The notes beneath the pieces were generated by a model that did not search any database, was not told where the DNA came from, and saw only the letters and a program-made list of their open reading frames with translations. A stretch of DNA of 64,000 nucleotides from Begonia masoniana (lineage: Eukaryota > Streptophyta > Magnoliopsida > Cucurbitales > Begoniaceae). How positions within the stretch are numbered: the stretch's first letter is position 1; each line of letters opens with the position of its first letter. The stretch lies in contig CM039508.1 in NCBI GenBank assembly GCA_022432975.1, forward strand, positions 14,817,549 through 14,881,548, given 5' to 3'. Of the stretch, positions 35,843-47,888 are shown piece by piece. The translations under genes and the position numbers were made by a program.

Positions 35843-37378
35843 AGAAAATGGAAACTCTTAAACCTCACAAAAACCCCACTGTAGCCGACATTCTCTCTCG
35901 GAGATTCCCATCCTCCCAGAACTCTCCCTCTCTCGCAGCAGGTAGCCCTCTTCATCAACAACTGATTCTCCTTCGTTCTCGCCGATACTCAGCTTACCAG
36001 GTAAGACTTAATGAATGTAGTTACTGGTTGATGCTTTGAGCTCTGTTTTCAGTTAGAACCCGAGGTTTCAGATTCTTTAATAGCAGAGTAATAATAGGAT
36101 CATTTCTATTATGCGTTTAGTAAAGGCATTTCTGAGTTGATTCTGGACATTTAGATAGCTGTATGCGATTAGTTACTGGGATGAATCTGGTTATTTAGAT
36201 TGTAGAAATTTAATCCACGCACACAAGGTGCTCGGCAGAAGAATATAGAAATACAAGTAGGCTAAGCATTAGGATGATTTTTGGTTAGCACTATTAGGAT
36301 TCTATTTTAACTTGGTAATGTGAAATGATTTAGGTGAAGAAGATTTGAAAGGAGTATTCCATTTGCAAAGGACACCAGGTAAGTGAATGTATTAAGACTT
36401 CCGGCCACTAGGGCCCTACATCTTAAGAGTACTAAATTAGTTATGTGCTTGATGTTTATCTTAAGTTAGTAAGATGGTTGTACTTGGATGATTTACAGAT
36501 GTTTGAGAACTATATAATGTGATGTTCTGTTGAGCCTATGAAATCAACTGTCTAGAATGATAATTCCATAACTTGATGATTAAGAGCATTCATGTCATGC
36601 ATCATGATTTACTTCTCAAGCATATGAAAATGATTTACGAGCATGTTTTTTCCCATGAGCAAGATATGAGAATGAATATAAAACTTATGCAACCGGATTA
36701 AGTGAGGGTTGGGGGCGGTTTGGCGTATGTCACTGTCCAAAGAGAAGGACCATGAATACGGCCCGAAAGGGACTATGTACACTTGCACTGTCATCCCCCC
36801 TTTACGGCACAAATCCTCCCTTAATCTATATGATGAAAGTGATGAACAAGCACACGAATAAGAACAAGAAAAGAGCATGAAACGAACATGATCATGATTT
36901 TCTTGTAACTATGCATTCACGTATACATGTTAGTATTGCATTCCTTACTAAGCATTAGGCTTATAGTTTAAACCTTATGATGTAGGTGACGAGATATCAG
37001 GTGAGGATTCTAAAGCTAATAAAGATGTCTAAGTCTGGTTGCTGGAAGGTGATCAGGGTGCAATTCTGTGGCTGGATGGCGATTGAGACCCCTGGTTAAT
37101 GTTCTATGATTTTGTTATGATTAAGAATATGGTAGTTTAAGCAGGATGAGTTTATTTTTATAACATTGAGTTTTGAAATTGTCTGGTTGTCTACTGAGTC
37201 TGGGAATGATTATAAGGATTATTAAATGATCTATTGCTAAGTCTTCCGCTATATGTATTCTGGATGAGTCTCTGATTTTCATTTATAAAAGCGATTAGTC
37301 AATGAAGTTAGAAGTCTGTGCATATCTATGTCCACCGATAGCTGTACTCCATCGGATGATGTTAGGAATTTGCATCCA

Positions 37379-39946
37379 CCGATAGATGTTCTCTATCGGA
37401 AGATGTATGAGTTTGCATCAAACCGATAGATGTTCTCTATCGGAAGATGTTTGAGTTTGCATCAACCGATAGATATTCTCTATCAGAAGATGTATGAGTT
37501 TGCATCAACCGATAGATGTTCTCTATCGGAAGATGTACGAGCTTGCATCCACCGATAGATGTTCTCTATCGGAAGATGTACGAGCTTGCATCCACCGATA
37601 GATGTTCTCTATCGGAAGATGTACGAGCTTGCATCCACCGATAGATGTTCTCTATCGGAAGATGTATGAGTTTGCATCAACCGATAGATGTTCTCTATCG
37701 GAAGATGTATGAGTTTGCATCAACCGATAGATGTTCTCTATCGGAAGATGTACGAGCTTGCATCCACCGATAGATGTTCTCTATCGGAAGATGTACGAGC
37801 TTGCATCCACCGATAGATGTTCTCTATCGGAAGATGTACGAGCTTGCATCCACCGATAGATGTTCTCTATCGGAAGATGTTTGAGTTTGCATCAACCGAT
37901 AGATGTTCTCTATCGGAAGATGTACGAGCTTGCATCCACCGATAGATGTTCTCTATCGGAAGATGTACGAGCTTGCATCCACCGATAGATGTTCTCTATC
38001 GGAAGATGTTTGAGTTTGCATCAACCGATAGATGTTCTCTATCGGAAGATGTACGAGCTTGCATCCACCGATAGATGTTCTCTATCGGAAGATGTTTGAG
38101 TTTGCATCAACCGATAGATGTTCTCTATCGGAAGATGTTTGAGTTTGCATCAACCGATAGATGTTCTCTATCGGAAGATGTACGAGCTTGCATCCACCGA
38201 TAGATGTTCTCTATCGGAAGATGTACGAGCTTGCATCCACCGATAGATGTTCTCTATCGGAAGATGTTTGAGTTTGCATCAACCGATAGATGTTCTCTAT
38301 CGGAAGATGTTTGAGTTTGCATCAACCGATAGATGTTCTCTATCGGAAGATGTTTGAGTTTGCATCAACCGATAGATGTTCTCTATCGGAAGATGTTTGA
38401 GTTTGCATCAACCGATAGATGTTCTCTATCGGAAGATGTTTGAGTTTGCATCAACCGATAGATGTTCTCTATCGGAAGATGTACGAGCTTGCATCCACCG
38501 ATAGATGTTCTCTATCGGAAGATGTACGAGCTTGCATCCACCGATAGATGTTCTCTATCGGAAGATGTACGAGCTTGCATCCACCGATAGATGTTCTCTA
38601 TCGGAAGATGTTTGAGTTTGCATCAACCGATAGATGTTCTCTATCGGAAGATGTACGAGCTTGCATCCACCGATAGATGTTCTCTATCGGAAGATGTACG
38701 AGCTTGCATCCACCGATAGATGTTCTCTATCGGAAGATGTTTGAGTTTGCATCAACCGATAGATGTTCTCTATCGGAAGATGTACGAGCTTGCATCCACC
38801 GATAGATGTTCTCTATCGGAAGATGTTTGAGTTTGCATCAACCGATAGATGTTCTCTATCGGAAGATGTACGAGCTTGCATCCACCGATAGATGTTCTCT
38901 ATCGGAAGATGTTTGAGTTTGCATCAACCGATAGATGTTCTCTATCGGAAGATGTACGAGCTTGCATCCACCGATAGATGTTCTCTATCGGAAGATGTAC
39001 GAGCTTGCATCCACCGATAGATGTTCTCTATCGGAAGATGTACGAGCTTGCATCCACCGATAGATGTTCTCTATCGGAAGATGTACGAGCTTGCATCCAC
39101 CGATAGATGTTCTCTATCGGAAGATGTACGAGCTTGCATCCACCGATAGATGTTCTCTATCGGAAGATGTACGAGCTTGCATCCACCGATAGATGTTCTC
39201 TATCGGAAGATGTACGAGCTTGCATCCACCGATAGATGTTCTCTATCGGAAGATGTACGAGCTTGCATCCACCGATAGATGTTCTCTATCGGAAGATGTT
39301 TGAGTTTGCATCAACCGATAGATGTTCTCTATCGGAAGATGTACGAGCTTGCATCCACCGATAGATGTTCTCTATCGGAAGATGTTTGAGTTTGCATCAA
39401 CCGATAGATGTTCTCTATCGGAAGATGTATGAGTTTGCATCAACCGATAGATGTTCTCTATCGGAAGATGTACGAGCTTGCATCCACCGATAGATGTTCT
39501 CTATCGGAAGATGTTTGAGTTTGCATCAACCGATAGATGTTCTCTATCGGAAGATGTACGAGCTTGCATCCACCGATAGATGTTCTCTATCGGAAGATGT
39601 ACGAGCTTGCATCCACCGATAGATGTTCTCTATCGGAAGATGTACGAGCTTGCATCCACCGATAGATGTTCTCTATCGGAAGATGTTTGAGTTTGCATCA
39701 ACCGATAGATGTTCTCTATCGGAAGATGTACGAGCTTGCATCCACCGATAGATGTTCTCTATCGGAAGATGTTTGAGTTTGCATCAAACCGATAGATGTT
39801 CTCTATCGGAAGATGTTTGAGTTTGCATCAACCGATAGATATTCTCTATCAGAAGATGTATGAGTTTGCATCAACCGATAGATATCCTCTATCGGAAGAT
39901 GTACGAGCTTGCATCCACCGATAGATGTTCTCTATCGGAAGATGTC
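37379..39946. repeat. 43-bp tandem array, 60 units, with an internal inverted repeat
   Basis: Sixty regular units at 43-bp spacing (two intervals are 44 bp), with one degenerate unit just before. Nearly every unit holds CCGATAGA, a 5-nt loop TGTTC, then TCTATCGG, a perfect 8-bp inverted repeat extended imperfectly by CATC and GATG. The loop-distal linker comes in three forms: ACGAGCTTGCATCC, TTGAGTTTGCATCA and ATGAGTTTGCATCA. Edge units are the most diverged, and a few carry GATATTC or ATCAG changes that break the stem. No unique spacers occur, so this is not a CRISPR array. Confidence 0.97.
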
Positions 39947-40328
39947 TTAATAGAGCACGTGGATTGCACATGTCTATCAGTAGATGCTGTGAATCTCAAA
40001 TACCAGATGATGTAAGTGTTGTGTTGTCGTCTAGTGACCGGTAGATGTTTTACCATCGGTCGATGTGAGTCTAGGACTCTATCGGCAGATGCAGTTTAAG
40101 AGATGTTTGGAAACAGATGTGTCGCGTGGCGGGCACGTGACCATCGGTCGATGTGAGTCTATGACTCTATCGGTAGATGCAGTTTAGAGGATGTTTGTAA
40201 AAAAAAAAAATATATATATATATATATATAACACTGATAATGAACAAGGTGCATGAAGTAAGAACCGATTGATTAAGAGGTTAAGTTATGAATTACGTGA
40301 CGACTCCAACTGGGGTTGTTACACTTAT

Positions 40329-40707
40329 CATCCACCTTGGATGGTGGCTTGTAAACTCAGTCTTTAAAAAAAAAAACAGTCACCTTTTCCCTTTCTTTTC
40401 TTCTTCACTTACCTTTCAATCTTCAAAGTTTTTAACTCCACAACATCACCAATTTCTTTATTCTTGCCCTTATAAAACGTGCAATAATTTGCTCCTCGAG
40501 CTCCTCTAATCCACTCCTAATTTTAAGTGTTTCGAACTCGGTTAGGTACTCTTCAACCGATTATGAGTCTTGTCTCAAATTTTACATTTGTAAAAACAAT
40601 TCTTGCTTATAGTGGCTTGGCACGAATCTCCTTCTCATCAAGAACTTCATGACCCTCCAAGTCACAATAGTCTCATCACCTTCACGTCTTATTTGTGCCT
40701 TCAAATT
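40329..40707 (-). pseudogene. gag: Chromovirus A gag, middle fragment
   Basis: A short minus-strand block between two solo LTRs. Frames read through VTWRVMKFLMRRRFVPSHY, typical of plant chromovirus gag, then a Leu/Lys-rich segment with stops. It joins the nucleocapsid side (35681) across solo LTR C and the gag N-terminal side (43316) across the next solo LTR. The A9 and short TTTTC runs inside are decay features. Confidence 0.6.
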
Positions 40708-40712
40708 GTCCC

Positions 40713-43310
40713 TGTAACGCCACCGAACCCACTCCGGCTCGGTGCCCTACTTTGCTCAACAATTCCACGTTTAAAACAAAACTTAAAATAATTTTCGATA
40801 AAATTTCAACTCGATTTTTGGGTTTTTGAAAATGATTGGAAAACGTGCATAAAATACGTGCAAAATATGTCGGAAAAGGTCGAGTTAAAACATATTTAAA
40901 AGGGGTAAAATTTTATAAAAAAATCAAGGTTGGCACACAATGGGCGCCACGCGTGTCCTGGGTGCGCGCGCAGCAGCGCACTGCCTGCGATCGATCGGCG
41001 CATTGTGCCGATCAGTCGGCTAGTTCTCGAGTTTGGCTGATCGATTGGCACTGTGGGTCGATCGGTCAGCGCTGGCGTGCCGTGCGCGCCCCAGCAGCGC
41101 TCACTGCGTGCGCGTTGCACGCGCCACGCCAGGCCAGCTCTCGCCCTGGCGCGCCACTCTCGGCCACCAACACACCTCCTTCACCTTTTCTCAATTTTCT
41201 TCAAACCACACACATGGGTTAAAATGAATACCGTTTACTCTACGAAAAACCGAGTAGTATAACGACTAATTTTCTAAAACCAAAATCATGAAAAACCAAA
41301 TATTTTATATAACAAACTCCAAAACAACATCCACAAAAGTTATAAATCTCTCATCATTTATACATACAAAAATCCAAACAGAACTACCAAAACCCACACC
41401 TCCCAGCAACAATGGTCCAGACGCCCCAACAACTGCCCGCATCGGCATGCCTTGTGCGTCGCCAACTGCCCCTAGTCCTGGCCTCCCTCATCTAGTTCAC
41501 CTACAAATACGTCGTCACCTACACTATAGAACACAAAACATAAACTTAATGCTTAGCAAGTAGGAAATAATGCAATTCAAAACAATACATGCTCAACCCC
41601 TAACATATGCAGTTTCTACTCGCTCTGCTATTATCGTTTCGTTTCCATTTTGTTAATCTATCACCTAGCGGAGTGGATCAAGTAGGCACACATCCTATAT
41701 CATCTAGGACGGCCCCACTTTGACCCAACAGTGTAAGATCGGAGGGACACATCCAAGGCCAGCTCTAAGGATGGCCATACCCGATCTCCGGGCACACATC
41801 CGAGTCTAGCTCCAAGGATGCATTTCCATCCAAGTCCAGCTCCAAGGATGGCACTACCTAATCTCCTAGCATACATCCGAGTCCAGCTTCAAGGATGTAT
41901 TTCCATCCGAGTCTAGCTCCAAGGATGACACTACCCAATCTCCTAGCATACATCCGAGTCCAGCTCTAAGGATGCATTTCCATCTGAATTTAGCTCCAAA
42001 GATGGCACTACCCAATCTCCTAGCATACATCTGAGTCCAGCTCCAAGGATGCAATTCCATCCGAGTCTAGCTCCAAGAATGGCACTACACAATCCCCATA
42101 CGTTTCATACTCAACGTTCAAAACCATGCTCAACACTCATTTGTTTTCGTAGTTCGAAAACAATGATGCATGTCACACAAATGCTTAACCACAAAACAAA
42201 ACAAAGCAACCAAACAAACAAACAATTCCCTACCGTTCTATGATATAAGACCGAAGGCAAAACACAAACATCCTCTACTTACCTGAAGTCCCGCAACGCA
42301 CTAACTCACTTCGGTTATACCAAATGCACGACTCGTTAACCTAGCACATAAAAGGGAAAAACACTTAAAAACCATTAAGATAAATCTATGGAATACATCA
42401 ACTAAATCTTACAACCACTTAACTATTTTTAAAGCATAAATCCCCAAAAACCCGAATTTCTCTCATTATCCATCGTCCAACTTCAATTGGCCATAACTTA
42501 TTCATTCTTTCATCGAATTTCAACGATCCAACCCATTTCGTAAACCTCTACATGTCTACTATCCAATTCTACCATTTATTTTACAAAACCAACCAGCCAA
42601 CTCAGTTAGAATCTTCAGAACAGAACCGGCTACACAAGGATTCAAAACCCAGTTTTTCACCAAATTCAACCAAATCTCTAATCTACCTACCTAATTAACC
42701 TAAATCATCCTATCTAAAGTTTAAATCATCAAAATGACAAGAAAATACAGCAAAAGAATGGAAATTTCGGAGCTTCACCATTAGGGTTTCCAAACCCTTC
42801 CAAAGACTCACCAAAATACCACCAAAACACCAAAAATCACTAAAAGTAAGCTTAAATCATAAAACCCACCAAAATCTTACCATAAATCTTGAAGAAAATG
42901 AACGAATGGAGGGAAAGAAGATCACCCATGGCTGTTGGTTCCATCGTGGAAGAGAGGAGGAGAAAAAAATAAAGCTTTGTCTTTTTACCCTAATTTTCCA
43001 ACCTTTAATTCTCCACACTTTATTCTTTTTATTTTTACCACAAAACTTACCCATTTTAAAAAGCAACCCCCCTCCCTTTGCTCTTCTCTCATTCCAACAT
43101 GAAGACACATGTTTTCCCTCTTATTTTCTTTCATTTTCCTTTACTTTTATTTCAACCAATAATACTCTAAACCACTTCAATTCTAGTGTTTTCTCTCCGA
43201 TCTTCCATTTCTAAACTAATCGCTAACAAAACTCTAGGATATAAGTTAAACTCCCTTAATCGTCTAATCTAAGGGCTACGTACTTTAGGGAAAAAATTTC
43301 GAGTGTTACA
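40713..43310 (-). repeat. Solo LTR I (2598 bp)
   Basis: Flanked by perfect GTCCC duplications (40708-40712, 43311-43315). Minus-strand reading starts TGTAACACTCG and ends GGCGTTACA. Minus-strand splice-like sites: ATG|GTAAGA 42881/42880, CTAG|G 42341/42340, a 58-nt segment, CAG|GTAAGT 42283/42282, TGTAG|GTG 41519/41518, an 18-nt segment, TAG|GTGAA 41501/41500. A 77-bp repeat block lies in the intron-like part. A GC-rich segment with CGATCGATCGG palindromes (40940-41165) lies near the LTR end. It splits gag of chromovirus A. Confidence 0.9.
41690..42090. repeat. 77-bp tandem repeats in solo LTR I
   Basis: CATCCGAGTCCAGCTCCAAGG-type units recur, with CATCC at 41874, 41951 and 42028 (77-bp steps) and further partial copies to the left. 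Each unit contains two versions of GTC(C/T)AGCTCCAAGGATG. Confidence 0.85.
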
Positions 43311-43315
43311 GTCCC

Positions 43316-43797
43316 ACCATAAATTAGCATAATTAGTCAACTCTAAAGACACAAGTTGCAACTTCACTTTCTCCAAATAATTGTAATAATCAAACCTTTT
43401 TTTCTATTTTATCCACCTAATCCAAGAATGCATCACCATTACAAGATATATTGAAAGAAGGAATTGATATCTTAACATGTTTCAAATCATCAGTAGGGTC
43501 GCGCCTTGCATGAGGGCTATCATACTCTTCATTCTCGGACTCTTCCTCTTCTTCGGTTGCATCATGGTTAAATCTCCTCTTCGGATTTTCGGGCCTTCTC
43601 TTAGATAAAGGGGTTTGTGGGACCCTTGCATGTTGGTTTCTTATCTCCATCATCAATTGACTAATATTTTCAAGCTGGTAGTTCAACTCATCTAGTTGTC
43701 ATTGGAAACCAGATTCACACTCTTTTGGGTTTGGTGCTAGTGGTGGTTGAGTATTAGGCTCTCGGTTTTGATGATTGTTAGTTCCCCTCCATGTCAT
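43316..43797 (-). pseudogene. gag: Chromovirus A gag N-terminal part
   Basis: Minus-strand frame from ATG 43797 (MTWRG) through NHQNREPNTQ, a TGA in place of a probable Trp codon, then LDELNYQLENISQLM, an acidic block (EEEEESENEEYD) and the gag core DDLKHVKISIPSFN. The frame degrades after 43417 and is cut at GTCCC by solo LTR I. It lies about 60 bp downstream (minus strand) of the primer site, fixing it as the start of the element's coding region. Confidence 0.72.
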
Positions 43798-43854
43798 CAC
43801 TTTGGCCAACAAAATACACCACAAAAATAGAGAAAAGAGCAAGGAAATAGCAGG

Positions 43855-43866
43855 GCTCTGATATCA
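43855..43866 (-). other. Primer binding site of chromovirus A (one mismatch)
   Basis: Minus-strand TGATATCAGAGC differs from the usual tRNA-iMet match TGGTATCAGAGC at one base, again G-to-A. It lies directly inside the LTR end at 43869. Confidence 0.75.
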
Positions 43867-43868
43867 AA

Positions 43869-44780
43869 TGACGTGCTTCAACTTGGCAAACAAATGGAAC
43901 ACAAAAATACTCCTCGGCTGAATTCACCTTTTGACTGAGAAAATGTCCAAAAATTCCAATATGAACAAGTCCTTCAATACAACTCCAATCAAACTGAAAT
44001 TTTAACATGGTCTTACGAGAGATATGATTGAACTTTCCTCCAAAAATTAGAGGTTAATTCTTTATGGTTGAAGAGTTATGGCTAGAGAGGTGCTTGCTGG
44101 TCCGAAGAGGTATTAAGCAACCTCTCGGGTTTGGCTCCTTTTTTACGAAGGGCACTCCAACTAGCTATGAATGAGAGTGAGAAATACAACTTTGTTGTGA
44201 TTCTCCACACCAAGAAAGGAGGGAGAAAGGTTGCAATAACAATGAAATCACCTTGACTCTCACAAAGTGGAAACACAAAAGAACTTACTCTTGTTCTCTC
44301 GGATATTACTTACCGAGGAAGAAAAACTCTTGCAGATTCACCAAGCTGAAGACAAGGTGCCATGTTCATTCAATGATCTCTGAAGGGCGGCTAGAAGATG
44401 GTTTAAATATCATCCTCTTCTTACAATTTACAGTTTGACAACTAGTCAAAAGACTAGCTCAAAAGGGAGAGGCACTCGACTACATGTTATAGTCGAGTAC
44501 CTAGTGTTTTGCCATTTTGAACAAAAACTCTTCTCTCTTCAAGGGTCAATTCAAGTGGTCCCTATTCTTTCAAAATGCAGCCACAATTCCCTCCACTACA
44601 TGTTCAACTATCATATACCACAAAACTCGCTAAAATACTAAAGTCTCAAAGGAAAAATAAAATCAAGCTTAAGTTACATTAATTGTCTCAAGAAAAACAA
44701 ATTTCTTCTCATAGCATGGAGTGACCAAGGAGTTCTCTCATGATAGCAAATGGAATGGCTTCTTCATGTATTGTGCATTT
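43869..44780 (-). repeat. 5' LTR of chromovirus A, inner part
   Basis: It runs from TGACGTGCTTC beside the primer site to GCATTT at 44780, where element E inserted (target CATTT). The remaining ~97 bp resume at 63415. Positions 44500-44780 match the 3' LTR at 23164-23330. The reconstructed length is about 1 kb. No gene lies within it. Confidence 0.78.
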
Positions 44781-46145
44781 TGTCACGACCCAAAACCCAA
44801 CAGGCCGCGACTTACATAATCATGAACTTGATCTTATTCCTGACTGGTATTATATTGTTATTATTTTTTTTCAAAACATAACATAGAAAAGTATTCGGTA
44901 GAAACTTTGCTAAATCAATTGAGAACCATGTTTAAAACTCATTTGAAATTCCTTGAAAATAACTTAAATCATTAATGGAAATTGAAGAAAATAAGAGAGA
45001 AAGACACGCTTGGATTTAAGGAAAAAGATGAGGGGCAGATTCGAGAAAAACTAAGAGCCGATCGATCGGTCAAAAGAGCCGATCAATTGCTCTTTCCAAA
45101 ATAATGCAGCCGATCGATCGCTCAGCACTTGAGCGATCGATCGCCCTTTAAAACAATTGCAGCCGATCGATCGTCACTTCTGTCAATCGATCGGCAGGCC
45201 TCACTGGAATCAATATTTCGCCAAAACTTTTGAGCCGATCGATGGGCCTCTCATCTGGTTCCTGCAAAAGAATTTCTTCCACGCCGACAAAACATGCATC
45301 AATCCAACAAAACTTCTTCTAAATTCATCAATTAAAAACTCAGTTTAAATTATTCGATCGAGAGGCTTTAAATCCTGAAACTATCCATCATTGAACATCA
45401 TACGAAAACAAGACGAGTAAATCGTAGCGGAAGTCAAAACGATAGAAAATCCCTTAGTCATAAAATCTCCTTTAAACTAGAAAATACTCCAACCATCCTA
45501 ATACTTTTCAACATATGAGATCTTATGAAAGTTCATTTCTACTTAACATCTCTATCAAAAACTTTTACCAAACTTGTTAGAAGCACCACCCTCGGGTCCA
45601 ATCGCCGCCCAGCCACAAAATCCCGCCATGGGCACCATCTAGCAACCCGACTTATACTTCATCATTCGGTTTGAGGTCCTCACCTTCAAACTCGTCACCT
45701 ACATCATAAGATTCAAACTATAAGCCTAATGCTTAGTAATGAGCGCAACATACATATATAGACGCTCATGAATACATGCCTCATATAAACGTGTTCATAT
45801 TCGTAGTCATATTCTTATTCGTCATTTACTTGGCATGAATTAAGGGAGGACACGGGGAGAAAGGGCAAGGTAATCATAATCGTGGTCCAAACGGACAATA
45901 ACAGTAACGACTAGTCCAGCCCCCACCAGCGGGAGGATCCGCGAACTGATCGTGCAGTATCAACCCGGCCCCCACCAGCGGGAGGATCCACGAGCCCTCC
46001 TGCCAGTCTGGCCCCCACTAGCGGGAGGATCCGCGAACCGTACTAAAATCTTGAGAACATAATCGTGGCCAATTCACCCCGTTCCACACTTAATCATGCT
46101 TACATATACATTTCATATTCTTATCTTGATCATATAAAACATGCT
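44781..46145 (-). repeat. Element E 3' LTR, left part
   Basis: It begins TGTCACGACCC after CATTT (44776-44780) and closely matches the element's other LTR at 60508-61890. It contains GCCGATCGATCGG-type palindromes (45058-45250) and three ~50-bp repeats with CCCCCACCAGCGGGAGGATCC (45920-46040). The 15-nt segment is at 45698-45684, between TGTAG|GTG and AAG|GTGAGG. It stops at AAACATGC where the plus-strand element F begins inside gag. Confidence 0.85.
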
Positions 46146-47888
46146 CAACTAGCTGAGTTAGTAATTCGCCAATCCCGCCAAGTTGAGCAGCTCATGACCG
46201 CCAGGGAAGAACAAGGGAATTCGAGTACGAATATTGCCCGAGAACATGGGGATGAGCGTTTTCATCGGCTTCGACCCCCGACTTTCAATGGTCAAGTTTC
46301 AGATCCTATTTTTGATGAAGAATGGATTCGAAAGATGGAGGACATGTTCAAGTATGCAAAGGTGGACGAGGGAGATAAGGTCACATGTGCCGTCTATCAT
46401 TTGGATCTGGATGCGAGGCATTGGTGGGACTCGATCCAGGGCACGAATGACGCAGGAGCTATGACCTGGGGAAGGTTCAAGACTGCCTTCTTTGACAAGT
46501 ATTTTAATCGAACTGTTCGGGCCAGTAAGAAAAAGGAGTTTATGAATCTACGACAGACTGGTTCAATAACGGATTACATATGCAGATTTGAGACCTTGTC
46601 TCGGTTTGCATCCTGTCTGGTAGAGGATGAGGAGGATAAGATCTATCAGTTTGTTCAAGGACTGAAACCAAGCTTGTATATGAAAGTGAAAACTGCTGGT
46701 ATCTACAATGTGTCGTATACCGAAGTCACAACTAAGGCCTCGAAAATGGAGGAGGCTGAAATAACAGTGTATGAGCAGCGTGATCAGTCAAAGAAGACTA
46801 CCAAGGATGTTCAACAGCCACCACGACAGAACAAGGGCTTGCAGCCATAGCAGAACAGGGGACCACAGCAGCAGAAAGGTGTGAAGAGGCCTTACAACCA
46901 GAATGATGACCAAGGAAAAGAAAAGAGGCCTCTGGCACCCTTATGCCCCACCTGTCAGAAGAACCACCCTAGCGAATGCAAGTTGCGTTCTGGCCGCTGT
47001 TTCAGATGTGATAAGGTTGGACATATATTCAGAGACTGCCCCATGCCGCCAGATCCGAACCGTGCAAGGATAGCACCTAGAGTTTATGCTATGATGGAAG
47101 ATGAGGAAGCAGTGCAGCATACAGTCATAAAAGGTACCATTATGATCTGTGGTTTTGCCGTTTACACACTTATAGATACAGGAGCCACACACTCGTTTAT
47201 ATCAACCTTGTTTGTATGCAATCACAACTTAAAACTTTCACCAGCCGAAAGGTCATATAATGTTATGTTACCATCAGGGAAGTCCCTACGTTCTGAACAG
47301 ATTGTTAAAGGTGATGTTGTGTCCTTAGGAGGTAAGAAACTATATGTAGAACTGATTGTAATTGACATGAAAGGGTATGAGGTGATATTAGAAATGGATT
47401 GGGTATTCAGGCATTATGCCACAATAAGTTGTAGATCTGGGATGGTTGATTTTCGACCCCCAAATGGTGATCATTATTCCTTCCAAGCTATTCCTAAGAT
47501 AAGTAAAATGCCGATTATATCCTCCTTAGAGATTCATCAATTATTGAAAAATGGATGTGAGAGTTACCTGGCTAGTGTAATGGATGTTCGGATGAAGGAT
47601 AGAGTAGAATTACAGGATATTCCCATAGTTCGAGAGTTCCCTGAGGCATTTTTGGATGATTTGCCTGGTTTGCCACCTGATATAGAAATAGAGTTTGTAA
47701 TAGATACGTACCCCGAGGCATTACCGGTGTCTAAGAATCCATACCGCATAGTGCCTGTTGAGTTGAATGAATTAAAAGTCCAACTGCAGGAATTAGTAGA
47801 CAAGGGATTATACGCCCTAGCAGTTCTCCTTGGGGTGCACCTGTCTTATTCGTTAAAAAGAAAGATGGTTCCCTTAGAATGTGTATAG
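46146..47888 (+). pseudogene. gag-pro: Tekay element F gag, nucleocapsid and protease
   Basis: The frame enters at QLAELVIRQSRQVEQL, so the 5' LTR, primer site and gag start are missing; any ATG upstream belongs to LTR E. Gag core: HWWDSIQGTNDAGAMTWGRF and EFMNLRQTGSITDY. One TAG at 46848-46850 interrupts the linker. The zinc knuckle is CFRCDKVGHIFRDC. The protease has LIDTGATHSFIS and a decayed LEMDWVF. The frame then enters the RT N-terminus (SKNPYRI) and is thrown out of frame near 47806; pol continues in the next frame from 47879. With only one stop and one frameshift it is the least degraded copy in the window apart from its truncated start. Confidence 0.88.

Larger units (their letters stand above)
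35687..40323 (+). repeat. Solo LTR C (4637 bp) with a large hairpin minisatellite
   Basis: It starts TGTAACACCCGACATT, ends GGGGTTGTTACA, and is flanked by perfect CTTAT duplications (35682-35686, 40324-40328). Without the repeat array it would be about 2 kb. It has a TATA box (35834-35842), then CAG|GTAAGA at 36000/36001, TTTAG|GTGAA at 36333/36334, a 45-nt segment, CAG|GTAAGT at 36378/36379, TGTAG|GTG at 36985/36986, a 15-nt segment and CAG|GTGAGG at 37000/37001. The array and a tail with CGGTCGATG/CGGTAGATG units fill the rest. It interrupts gag/nucleocapsid of chromovirus A. Confidence 0.9.

Noticed and set aside
37379..39946. Possible CRISPR array
   Set aside because: Units are contiguous 43-bp tandem repeats with only three linker variants and no unique spacers, inside a plant LTR; no cas-like genes are present.
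40836..41262. GC-rich reading frames in solo LTR I
   Set aside because: Same reasoning: chance frames in the CpG-rich repeat zone of an LTR.
44253..44641. Two plus-strand frames of 60-70 codons
   Set aside because: They lie antisense within the 5' LTR of chromovirus A and show no domain or conservation with the sister LTR reading frame.
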